NCBI RefSeq assembly: GCF_031085165.1
Contig: NZ_JAVHTY010000004.1
Location: forward strand, 186,001-250,000
Length of the DNA: 64,000 bases
DNA from: Pseudomonas sp. 102515
GTDB taxonomy: Bacteria; Pseudomonadota; Gammaproteobacteria; Pseudomonadales; Pseudomonadaceae
Direction: 5' to 3'
The notes under the pieces were generated by a model. That model saw only the letters and a program-made list of their open reading frames with translations. It searched no databases and was not told the origin of the DNA. Positions 10,188 through 17,096 of the stretch are shown here, one piece after another. Numbering within the stretch: position 1 is the first letter of the stretch; each line of letters starts with the position of its first letter. The translations under genes and the position numbers were made by a program.

Positions 10188-10901
10188 TCAGCCGGCATCG
10201 GGCGCTGCCGGGATCTGCAGGCCGCGTTGCACCGCCGGGCGGACGAGGAAGGCGTCGAGGGCGCGACGGACCTCGGGGAAGTCCTGGAAGCCGATCAGGT
10301 CGGCCACCTGGTAGACCTCCAGCAGGGCGCGGATCCAGGGGAAGGTGGCGATGTCGACGAGGCTGTAGTCCTCGCCCAGGATCCAGGCGCGGCCCCTGAG
10401 CTGACCCTCCAGCACGCCGAGCAGGCGCCGGGTCTCGGTCGCGTAGCGGTCGCGGGGGCGCTTGTCTTCGATGTCCTTGCCGGCGAATTTGGTGAAGAAG
10501 CCGAGCTGGCCGAACATCGGGCCGATGCCGCCCATCTGGAACATCAGCCACTGGATGGCCTGGTAACGCCGCGCCGGATCCTCGGGCAGCAATTGCCCGG
10601 TCTTTTCCGCGAGGTAGAGCAGGATGGCGCCGGATTCGAACAGCCCCAGGGGTTCGCCACCGGGGCCGTCGGGGTCGAGGAGGGCGGGGATCTTGTTGTT
10701 GGGGCTCAGGGAGAGGAATTCCGCGGTGTGCTGGTCGTCCTGGCCGAAGTCGATGCGATGCACCTCGTAGGGCAGGCCGAGTTCTTCCAGCAGGATAGCG
10801 ACCTTGACGCCATTGGGCGTGGGCAGCGAATAGAGTTGCAGGCGCTCGGGATGCCGGGCGGGCCAGCGGTGGGTGATGGGAAAGCGCGACAGATCGGCCA
10901 T
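10188..10901 (-). CDS. Glutathione S-transferase, YfcG/YghU-like disulphide reductase type
   Basis: A 237-residue nu-class-like glutathione transferase. LYSLPTPNGVKVAILLEELGLPYEVH carries the Thr/Asn-Gly-x-Lys motif typical of YfcG/YghU, which bind two glutathiones or a GSSG and reduce disulphides. NNKIPALLDPDG follows, with the glutathione site LFESGAILLYLAEKTG. The C-terminal half contains YSLVDIATFPWI. The start at 10901 is preferred over 10946 because GGAG lies just before it. The substrate is unknown. The gene is divergent from an alpha/beta hydrolase. Confidence 0.87.
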   Translation of the reverse strand: MADLSRFPITHRWPARHPERLQLYSLPTPNGVKVAILLEELGLPYEVHRIDFGQDDQHTAEFLSLSPNNKIPALLDPDGPGGEPLGLFESGAILLYLAEKTGQLLPEDPARRYQAIQWLMFQMGGIGPMFGQLGFFTKFAGKDIEDKRPRDRYATETRRLLGVLEGQLRGRAWILGEDYSLVDIATFPWIRALLEVYQVADLIGFQDFPEVRRALDAFLVRPAVQRGLQIPAAPDAG

Positions 10902-11048
10902 GCTGGACTCCTGGAAAAGGGGGCGACCCTGGGTGAGACCGGCCACCGCGGCCCGGGTTGCCAGGCCTGCAGCGAAGCGGAACTTAGCGCGATGCCTACC
11001 CCTCCATCTGAGACGTACCCGCCTTCAGCCCCGCACCGAGGACCTCCC

Positions 11049-11798
11049 ATGCTTCCCCACAGCCAGCAGGGCAGCGGTTCGCCCACCTTCGTGCTCATGC
11101 ACTTTCTCGGTGGCTCCCACCGCACCTGGTTTCCCACCGTACCCTACCTGGATGGCGCACATCGCTGCGTGGCGCTCAATACGCCGGGCTTCGGCGATGC
11201 CGCCGAGGTCGAGGGCTACAGCGTGGCCGAGATGGCCGACCAGGTGGATGCCAGCATCCGCGCCCTGGGCCTGGAGCGTTGCATCCTGGTCGGCCATTCG
11301 ATGACCGGCAAGGTGGCCGTGGTGCTGGCGGCGCGGCGGCCAGAATATCTGGTCGGTCTGATCCTGGTGGCGCCTTCGCCGCCCGGACCGCAGCCCATGA
11401 GCGAGGCGGATCGCGCTGCCCAGCGCGCCTATGGCAAGAGCCGGGCGGAGGCCGAGGCCTTCGTCGACGAGTCCAGCGCGCATCGCCTGCCCGATGCCAT
11501 CCGCGAGGTGGTGATCGCCGATGCCCAGCGGCTGAATCTGGCGGCCTGGCGTGCTTGGGTCGATCACGGCAGTCGCGAGGACTGGAGCGATCGGATCGAC
11601 ACCCTGGACTATCCGGTGCTGCTGGTCTGCGGCGCCGACGACCAGCAGGTGCCGGGTCCGGATGAACAGCGCCGGACCACCCTGGCGGCCTTTCCCAACA
11701 GCCGGCTGGAGGTCATTCCCGGCGCCGGCCACCTGATGCCGCTGCAGACGCCCCAGGCCCTGGCGCGGCTGATGCTCGACTTCGCCCGGGAGCTCTGA
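11049..11798 (+). CDS. Alpha/beta hydrolase
   Basis: A 249-residue alpha/beta hydrolase. It shows the oxyanion segment LMHFLGGSHRTWFP (about 17-30), the nucleophile elbow GHSMTG (Ser near residue 84), the acid loop VLLVCGADDQQVPG (about 194-207) and the catalytic His in IPGAGHLMPLQTP (about 225-237), so the triad is complete. Esterase, lactonase or C-C hydrolase activity cannot be told apart. GAGGA precedes the ATG at 11049; the longer open frame upstream is non-coding. The next gene begins 3 bases after its stop, so the two form an operon. Confidence 0.85.
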   Translation: MLPHSQQGSGSPTFVLMHFLGGSHRTWFPTVPYLDGAHRCVALNTPGFGDAAEVEGYSVAEMADQVDASIRALGLERCILVGHSMTGKVAVVLAARRPEYLVGLILVAPSPPGPQPMSEADRAAQRAYGKSRAEAEAFVDESSAHRLPDAIREVVIADAQRLNLAAWRAWVDHGSREDWSDRIDTLDYPVLLVCGADDQQVPGPDEQRRTTLAAFPNSRLEVIPGAGHLMPLQTPQALARLMLDFAREL

Positions 11799-11801
11799 CC
11801 G

Positions 11802-12848
11802 GTGGATTCGCTGACCCAGGCCGTGCTCGGCGCCACCGTCCAGACCGCACTGCTGGGTCGCTGGCAGGGTCGGCGCGCCATCCTCTATGGCGCCGCCCTG
11901 GCCACCCTGCCGGATCTCGATGTGATCATCGATTACGGCGATGCGGTCAAGGAAATGACCTACCACCGTGGCTTCAGCCATTCGCTGTTCGTGCTGACCG
12001 GCTTGGCCCTGCTGCTGGCCTGGATCTGCGGTCGCTGGCGCGATCCCGGTTACAGCCAGGGACGCCTGTTCCTGACACTCTGGCTGGTGCTCGTCACCCA
12101 TCCGGTGCTGGATGCCTTCACCACCTATGGCACCCAGTTGTTCTGGCCGCTGCCGAGCACACCGGTGGCCTGGTCCAGCGTCTTCATCATCGATCCGCTC
12201 TATACCCTGCCGTTGCTGGTGGCGGTACTCGCTGGCCTGGCGGTTGGCCCCCGGGGCAGAACCCCTCGGCTGGCCGTCGCGGCGTTGCTACTGTCCACGA
12301 CCTACCTGGGCTGGACCCTGGTGGCCAAATATTCCGCCGAGCGTCAGGTACGCCAGGTGCTGGCGGCCCAGGGGCAGGCGGATGCCCGCCTGTTCAGCGC
12401 GCCGCTGCCCTTCACCAGCCTGCTCTGGCGGGTCATGGTGGATGACGGCCCCGAGCGCTACCGGGAGACCTGGGTGGGGTTGTTCGACGACCGTCCGCCA
12501 GCCTTGATCCCGCTGCCGCGCGGAGGCGAACTGGCGCCGATCCTCGCCGACTCGTCGGCCGAGCAGCGGCTGCGCTGGTTCACCGACGACTGGCTGCGCT
12601 ACGACCGCCTGGGCGACGACCTGGTGGTGACCGATCTGCGCCTGGGCGCCACCGGCTACCACAGTTTCCGCTTCGCCCTGGCTCAGCGGGAGGCCAGCGG
12701 TTGGCGACTGGTGGCCGAACCCTCGCTGTGGCCGCGCGAGCGCGGCGGTCGCGAACAGCTGGCAGTGGTCTGGCGCAGACTCTGGCATCCGGAATCGCCG
12801 GCACCGGTGGCGGACTGGGCGGCGCGGCTGTCGCGCCTGCCGGACTGA
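11802..12848 (+). CDS. Membrane-bound metal-dependent hydrolase (YdjM/DUF457 family)
   Basis: A 348-residue inner-membrane protein of the YdjM/DUF457 family. The N-terminus MDSLTQAVLGATVQTALLG and the metal-ligand pattern DLDVIIDYGD...YHRGFSHSLF (His and Asp in the first 70 residues) are diagnostic. Four or five hydrophobic segments follow (about 66-85, 95-110, 130-155, 165-180), then a soluble C-terminal domain that is probably outside the membrane plane. It starts with GTG 11802 right after the hydrolase stop. The actual hydrolytic reaction of this family is not established. The 3' end overlaps an antisense DUF1127 frame. Confidence 0.83.
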   Translation: MDSLTQAVLGATVQTALLGRWQGRRAILYGAALATLPDLDVIIDYGDAVKEMTYHRGFSHSLFVLTGLALLLAWICGRWRDPGYSQGRLFLTLWLVLVTHPVLDAFTTYGTQLFWPLPSTPVAWSSVFIIDPLYTLPLLVAVLAGLAVGPRGRTPRLAVAALLLSTTYLGWTLVAKYSAERQVRQVLAAQGQADARLFSAPLPFTSLLWRVMVDDGPERYRETWVGLFDDRPPALIPLPRGGELAPILADSSAEQRLRWFTDDWLRYDRLGDDLVVTDLRLGATGYHSFRFALAQREASGWRLVAEPSLWPRERGGREQLAVVWRRLWHPESPAPVADWAARLSRLPD

Positions 12849-13042
12849 CGCCAGGCCTCCAGCAGCAGCCGCCACCAGGGGCGCCGGGCCTCGCGCAGGG
12901 CGGTATGGCGATCCAGGCCGATATCGGCCAGTTCCCGGTCGGTAAGCTCCGGCAGGCTGCGGCGGGTGGTCAGCTGGCGCTGGAACAGCAGCCAGCAGCC
13001 GCTGGCGCGGGTCTGGTCGTGAAGGCTAGGGTCTCTGGGCAT
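12683..13042 (-). CDS. DUF1127-domain small protein with long C-terminal extension
   Basis: The N-terminal 60 residues carry a DUF1127 domain (LTTRRSLPELTDRELADIGLDRHTALREARRPWW), the Arg-rich YjiS-like module of small RNA-binding or stress proteins. AGGAGAG precedes ATG 13042, supporting translation. DUF1127 proteins are usually 45-75 residues; here the frame continues to residue 119 because no stop occurs until 12683. The last 55 codons lie antisense to the 3' end of the membrane hydrolase gene. Whether the tail is functional or a relic of a lost stop codon cannot be judged. The next gene upstream is the divergent MocR regulator. Confidence 0.65.
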   Translation of the reverse strand: MPRDPSLHDQTRASGCWLLFQRQLTTRRSLPELTDRELADIGLDRHTALREARRPWWRLLLEAWRQSGRRDSRAAQSATGAGDSGCQSLRQTTASCSRPPRSRGHSEGSATSRQPLASR

Positions 13043-13117
13043 GGCGTCTCTCCTGGGCTGTCTCCATGCTCCGCCGCCGCTACGGTCTGGGGCAGATCCA
13101 GGCCGGTGGGTTGTCCG

Positions 13118-13175
13118 CCATACAGCCGCCTTACAGCGCTCGGCTGTATGGTGCACGGCGTGGCCATCTGTATGG
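13118..13175. promoter_or_regulatory. Three CTGTATGG motifs upstream of the MocR gene
   Basis: CTGTATGG occurs as a direct repeat at 13144-13151 and 13168-13175, 24 bases start to start, and once inverted as CCATACAG at 13118-13125, 26 bases upstream of the first. A degenerate half (TTACAG, 13131-13136) lies between. MocR/PdxR regulators typically bind spaced direct repeats between themselves and a divergent target, so this is a good candidate for autoregulation of the gene at 13211. Confidence 0.6.
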
Positions 13176-13210
13176 CGCGCGTGTCCTGTCTACGCCGCTA
13201 TAGTCCGGGC

Positions 13211-14656
13211 ATGAATCGCTATCAGCTGTTGGCCGACGCCCTCGGCCGCCGTATCGAACAGGGTCTCTATCGACCGGGCGAACGCCTGCCGTCGGTGCGC
13301 GCCCTGGCCCAGGAGCACGGGGTCAGTCTGGCCACGGTGCAGCAGGCCTATCGGCTGCTGGAGGACCGTGGCCTGGTGGAGCCACGGCCCAAGTCCGGCT
13401 ATTTCGTCCGCCTGGAGAGACGCGTCATCGCGTTGCCACGGGTGACCCGCCCGGCGCGCTGGCCGGTGGAGGTCTCTGGCTGGGAACCGGTACGGGAGCT
13501 GATGACCTCCACCCCGGATTCGGTACGGGTGCAACTCGGCCGCGGCCTGCCGGATACCGAGGCGCCGACCCTGGCCCCCCTGCTGGCCGGCATGGCGCGG
13601 CTGGCGCGGCGGCCGGGCAATGCCGGGCTGTCCTACGACAGCATCCAGGGCGTGGCGGCCTTGCGCGAACAGGTGGCGCGGCTGCAGCTGGATGCCGGCT
13701 GCGTGCTCACCGCCGATGACATCGTCATCACCAGCGGGGCCCACGAGGCCCTGGCCACGGCCTTGCGCGCCACCTGCCAGGAAGGCGACATCGTCGCGGT
13801 GGACTCGCCGACCTTTCACGGGGTGATGCAGACCCTCAAGGGCCAGGGCCTCAAGGCACTGGAAATCCCCACCGATCCGCGCACCGGCATCAGCCTGCCG
13901 GCGCTGGAACTGGCGCTGGAGCAATGGCCGGTGCGCGCCATCCAGCTCACCCCCAGTTGCAACAATCCCCTGGGCTACTGCATGCCCGAGGCCAACAAGC
14001 GCCAGCTGGTGGCCCTGGCGCGCAAGCACGACCTGGCGGTGATCGAAGACGACGTCTATGGCGATCTGCTCTATGGCTATCCACGCGCGCGGGCGCTCAA
14101 GGCCTTCGACGAAGACGACCGGGTGGTGCTCTGCAGTTCCTTTTCCAAGACCCTGGCGCCCGGTCTCCGGGTTGGCTGGGTGGCACCCGGGCGTTACGCC
14201 GAGCGCATCCTGCACCTCAAGTACATAGGCACCGGCTGCACCGCACCCCAGCCGCAACTGGCCATCGCCGAATTCATCGCCGCCGGCCATTACACCGTGC
14301 ACGTCCGGCGCATGCGCGCCCAGTACCAGCGCAATCGCGACCTGATGAGTGCCTGGGTGCAGCGCTACTTTCCCGCCGGCACCCGGGTCAGCCAACCCCA
14401 GGGCAGTTTCCTGCTGTGGGTGGAGTTGCCCGAGGCCTGCGACAGCCATCGACTCAATCGCGAACTCCTCGCCCAGAGCGTGCAGATCGCCTGCGGCAGC
14501 ATCTTTTCCGCCTCGGGCAAGTATCGCAACTGCCTGCGCCTGAACTATGCCCAGGCCCAGCGCCCGGGGATCGAGGAGGGCGTGCGGCGCGTGGGCGAGG
14601 CCGCGTGCCGGTTGCTGGGCGAGGCGCTCACGCTGTCGGAGTCGGCACTGGCCTAG
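13211..14656 (+). CDS. MocR/PdxR-family transcriptional regulator (GntR HTH plus aminotransferase domain)
   Basis: A 481-residue MocR-type regulator. Residues 1-70 are a GntR winged helix (YQLLADALGRRIEQGLYRPGERLPSVRALAQEHGVSLATVQQAYRLLEDRGLVEPRPKSGYFV). From about 95 on there is a fold-type I aminotransferase domain: the ITSGAHEAL phosphate loop, the SCNNPLGYCMP Asn pair, the IEDDVYGDLLYG Asp-x-x-Tyr and the PLP lysine in SSFSKTLAPGLRVGW. The PLP pocket is complete, so it should bind cofactor and act as a sensor of an amine or amino acid. The ATG at 13211 is chosen because the HTH begins there. CTGTATGG repeats sit just upstream. No obvious target enzyme is adjacent except the divergent DUF1127 gene and the downstream deoxyribosyltransferase. 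Confidence 0.92.
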   Translation: MNRYQLLADALGRRIEQGLYRPGERLPSVRALAQEHGVSLATVQQAYRLLEDRGLVEPRPKSGYFVRLERRVIALPRVTRPARWPVEVSGWEPVRELMTSTPDSVRVQLGRGLPDTEAPTLAPLLAGMARLARRPGNAGLSYDSIQGVAALREQVARLQLDAGCVLTADDIVITSGAHEALATALRATCQEGDIVAVDSPTFHGVMQTLKGQGLKALEIPTDPRTGISLPALELALEQWPVRAIQLTPSCNNPLGYCMPEANKRQLVALARKHDLAVIEDDVYGDLLYGYPRARALKAFDEDDRVVLCSSFSKTLAPGLRVGWVAPGRYAERILHLKYIGTGCTAPQPQLAIAEFIAAGHYTVHVRRMRAQYQRNRDLMSAWVQRYFPAGTRVSQPQGSFLLWVELPEACDSHRLNRELLAQSVQIACGSIFSASGKYRNCLRLNYAQAQRPGIEEGVRRVGEAACRLLGEALTLSESALA

Positions 14657-14744
14657 CCGACCCAGGCGTACAGGGTGAAGTCCTCGCCGCCGAGACGAGG
14701 TCTCGCCAGCCCTCTACACTGGCCGTTTTGAGCGAGGACTCCCT

Positions 14745-15254
14745 ATGCCACCCCGTCTCTATCTGGCCGGCCCCGAGGTGTTTCGGCCTGATGCCGTCGC
14801 CCATGGCGAGGCCCTCAAGGCGCTTTGCGCCAGCCAGGGCTGCGTAGGCCTGTTTCCACTGGACAACGCCATCCCCTCGGAGCTGACCGAGCCACGCGAG
14901 CAGGCAGCCTGGATCTATCGGGCGAATCTGGCGTTGATCGAGCAGGCCGATGGCGTCCTGGCCAGTCTGGACTTCTTTCGCGGCGCCGAGCCCGACAGCG
15001 GCACCTGTTTCGAGGTGGGCTATGCGGTGGCGCTGGGCAAGCCGGTGGTGGGCTATGTCCCGGAGAAGGGCAGCCTGGCCGAGCGGATTCGCGCGCGGCA
15101 TCCCGAGTGGATGGGAAAGGGTCTACTGGACCGCGATGGCTGGACGCTGGAGGAATTCGGCCTGCCGCTCAACCTGATGTTGGCGGTGCCGGCCAGCATC
15201 GTCGTCGGCGGGCCGGAGGTCGCCCTGGCGGTGTTGCGCGAACGGCTGCGCTAG
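14745..15254 (+). CDS. Nucleoside 2-deoxyribosyltransferase
   Basis: A 169-residue nucleoside 2-deoxyribosyltransferase, which moves deoxyribose between bases or hydrolyses deoxynucleosides. It starts PRLYLAGPEVF, has the catalytic-site segment IYRANLALIEQADGVLASLDFFRGAEPDSGTCFEVGYAVALGKPVVGY (about 47-95, with the nucleophilic Glu of the FEVG motif) and matches the full family length. GAGGACTCCC precedes the ATG. It is monocistronic and follows the MocR gene by 88 bases with its own TACACT -10-like box. It most likely serves purine or pyrimidine deoxynucleoside salvage. Confidence 0.88.
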   Translation: MPPRLYLAGPEVFRPDAVAHGEALKALCASQGCVGLFPLDNAIPSELTEPREQAAWIYRANLALIEQADGVLASLDFFRGAEPDSGTCFEVGYAVALGKPVVGYVPEKGSLAERIRARHPEWMGKGLLDRDGWTLEEFGLPLNLMLAVPASIVVGGPEVALAVLRERLR

Positions 15255-15272
15255 CAGGTCAGGGCCATGCGA

Positions 15273-15306
15273 CCCTCACCCCGGCCCTCTCCCGGGGGAG
15301 AGGGGT
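15273..15306. repeat. CTCTCCC/GGGAGAG palindromic repeat
   Basis: CCCTCACCCC followed by CCCTCTCCC (15285-15293) and GGGAGAGGGG, a tight palindrome between two convergent genes. The same wording recurs at 55677-55709 and 63092-63125. It may act as a transcription stop; as a dispersed repeat it is common in pseudomonads. Confidence 0.6.
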
Positions 15307-15405
15307 GATCGGAGCAGGGTCGATTGCGATCAGCCCGGTGGAAAAGGCTGGGCCGTTTTCCACGCTACGGGGCCTTGACCGGGGAGGAGGGCGGTTGCCA
15401 CGGAG

Positions 15406-16107
15406 TCAGCCGCGCGCCAGGGACGCCAGTTCATCCAGTCCGCTGTGGCCATCGGCATAGGCTGCCCGGAAGCTGTCGCGCTGCTGCCAGCGCGCCCAGA
15501 AGGCCGCCAGGTGCTCGAAGCGCTCGTCCAGTGGCGTCTGGTTGGTGGGGTACTTGGAGAAGGCGATGGCGGTGCACAGGGTGATGTCGGCGAAGGTCGG
15601 CGCCGCACCGCCCAGCAGCCACTCGCGACCGTCGGCCAGATGCCGATCCACCAGCGCCGCGTGCATCAGGGCTTCCTTGCGGCAATGCTCGCCCCATTGC
15701 GGATTGTGGGTCAGCTCCAGTTTGTGGCCGAGGCCTTCGTGCTGCACATGGAACATGGTCACGATGCGATAGAGCACATGGACGAAGATGCGGTCGTTCC
15801 ACATGGCGTCCTGGCCCTGCTCCAGCGGCGTCTCGCCCAGCACCTTGCGACCGGGATAGCTATTGTCCAGATAGCGGGCGATGGCCGCGCTCTCGGCCAG
15901 GTAACCGCCTTCGGCGAATTCCAGGGTCGGGGTCTCGCCCCAGGGATTGCGCTTGAGGTGCTGCCACTGGCGTTGCTCGCCTTCCGGCGCCATCTTCAGG
16001 ATGACCTCCTCGAACTGATCGGCGATGCCCTTTTCATGGATGAACAGCCGCAGCCGTTGTGGATTGGGAAAGGCGGACGGCGAGGTGAAGAGGCGTAGCT
16101 TGGCCAT
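15406..16107 (-). CDS. Glutathione S-transferase family protein
   Basis: A 233-residue glutathione transferase. The N-terminal half starts AKLRLFTSPSAFPNPQRLRLFIHEKGI, with Ser or Asn near residue 10 as the likely glutathione contact, then NPWGETPTLEF with the cis-Pro and YLAESAAIARYLDNSYPG, the gamma-glutamyl site. The C-terminal half carries PTFADITLCTAI. ATG 16107 is supported by a GGAG and by the thioredoxin-fold boundary; upstream in-frame ATGs have no homology. It is the third transferase of this fold within 16 kb, and the sequence is not close to the other two. The substrate is unknown. Confidence 0.87.
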   Translation of the reverse strand: MAKLRLFTSPSAFPNPQRLRLFIHEKGIADQFEEVILKMAPEGEQRQWQHLKRNPWGETPTLEFAEGGYLAESAAIARYLDNSYPGRKVLGETPLEQGQDAMWNDRIFVHVLYRIVTMFHVQHEGLGHKLELTHNPQWGEHCRKEALMHAALVDRHLADGREWLLGGAAPTFADITLCTAIAFSKYPTNQTPLDERFEHLAAFWARWQQRDSFRAAYADGHSGLDELASLARG

Positions 16108-16263
16108 GGAGGGGCTCCGGAAGGGACAATGACGAAGCATGCGACTGCGGGCAGTCGTGCCGCGTTCGTACGAGGTGACCAAGGATGCCGGGCCAGGGCA
16201 GGGGACGAACAGCCAAGCCGCCGTATGCCCTCCATGCAGAAAGTCGATTGGTCAGGCTGGCAT

Positions 16264-16362
16264 TCAGCTCACGACGCTGGCGACGATCCGTTCGCGCAGC
16301 CAGGCATGGGCGGGATCGCGGTACAGGCGTTCGGGCCAGAGCAGCAGCAGCCTGTCGAAGCC
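16264..16362 (-). pseudogene. Possible remnant of a LysR-regulator C-terminus
   Basis: The minus strand reads GFDRLLLLWPERLYRDPAHAWLRERIV and a stop. The LLWPxxxxRDPxHxWLRE pattern is how many LysR effector domains end. Everything that should precede it is missing; at 16383 a palindromic repeat begins. The gap of 390 bases between the transferase and the DUF2845 gene therefore seems to hold an eroded gene tail plus the repeat. This rests on pattern memory alone. Confidence 0.35.
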
Positions 16363-16382
16363 CGGGATGGCCGTGCCAAGCG

Positions 16383-16473
16383 CCGTAGGTTGGCGCTGAG
16401 CGTCGCGAAGCCCAACAGCGGAGTTGGGCCTTGGGCGGTGTTGGGCTTCGCTGGCGCTCAACCCGACCTACGG
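16383..16473. repeat. GTTGGGCTTCG palindromic repeat element
   Basis: Two imperfectly inverted arms of about 33 bases, CCGTAGGTTGG...GAAGCCCAACA on the left (16383-16417) and TGTTGGGCTTCG...CCTACGG on the right (16439-16473), separated by about 20 bases. The same family is present at 6276-6310, 55630-55661 and 62975-63063. Confidence 0.7.
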
Positions 16474-16498
16474 CAGTCAGGCCAACCTGCGAAACGCC

Positions 16499-16798
16499 TC
16501 AGTTGGCTCTCTTGCTGTCCACCTGGTCCAGGCGGCCGCCGCGGAAGGTGAGGAAATACAGCATGCCGTTCCAGGGGCCGTAGGCCCATTCCTCGACGAA
16601 TTCCACCTGGCGATAGCCGTAGCCATCGGTGACCTGGCGTTCGCCCTGGGGCGTGACGCTCAGCGGGTCGCCGCACTTGCCGCGGACCTCGTGGGTGGTG
16701 GAGCCGGTGGAGACCAGGGCGCTGCCGCAACGCAGCGACGCGGCCTGGCTGGTGCCGGTGGCGAGCAGGAGCAGCAACGCCAGGGTGCGCAGGCTCAT
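16499..16798 (-). CDS. DUF2845 periplasmic protein, copy B
   Basis: A 99-residue exported protein with a signal peptide (MSLRTLALLLLLATGTSQAA) and the DUF2845 pattern LRCGSALVSTGSTTHEVRGKCGDP, then VEEWAYGPWNGMLYFLTFRGGRL. The two Cys could form a disulphide in the periplasm. Its start overlaps the stop of copy A by 4 bases (ATGA), so it is translationally coupled. It is a paralogue of copy A with the same cysteine and Gly-Pro positions. Function unknown. Confidence 0.82.
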   Translation of the reverse strand: MSLRTLALLLLLATGTSQAASLRCGSALVSTGSTTHEVRGKCGDPLSVTPQGERQVTDGYGYRQVEFVEEWAYGPWNGMLYFLTFRGGRLDQVDSKRAN

Positions 16799-17079
16799 TG
16801 GCGCTGGAGCTCGATGCGAGTGAGGCGGTTGGCTTCGAAGGTGAGGATGTAGTTGGCGCCGTTCCTTGGGCCGTAGACCCATTCCTCGATCACCGCCTCA
16901 CGGCGTTCGTTGCGGCCCAGTTCGTAGCCCACCAGGTCGCGGTGGGCGGGTTCGCCGCATTTCTGCAGCACTTCGAAGGCGCGATCGCCCCGGCTGACCA
17001 GGGCGTTGCCGCACCTCATGGAATCGGCGGCGGCGCCGGTGGCGACCAGCAGGGTGAGGGCGGCGAGCAGGCAACGCAT
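16795..17079 (-). CDS. DUF2845 periplasmic protein, copy A
   Basis: A 94-residue exported protein: signal peptide MRCLLAALTLLVATGAAADS, then MRCGNALVSRGDRAFEVLQKCGEP and EEWVYGPRNGANYILTFEANRL, the DUF2845 pattern. A good AGGAG precedes the ATG. It starts 17 bases after the stop of the large AsmA-like gene and overlaps copy B, so all three form one operon read leftwards. Tandem copies suggest a duplication; the shared motif of two Cys and GxPRNG/GPWNG is kept in both. Confidence 0.82.
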   Translation of the reverse strand: MRCLLAALTLLVATGAAADSMRCGNALVSRGDRAFEVLQKCGEPAHRDLVGYELGRNERREAVIEEWVYGPRNGANYILTFEANRLTRIELQRQ

Positions 17080-17096
17080 GGGGGTCTCCTGACCGG

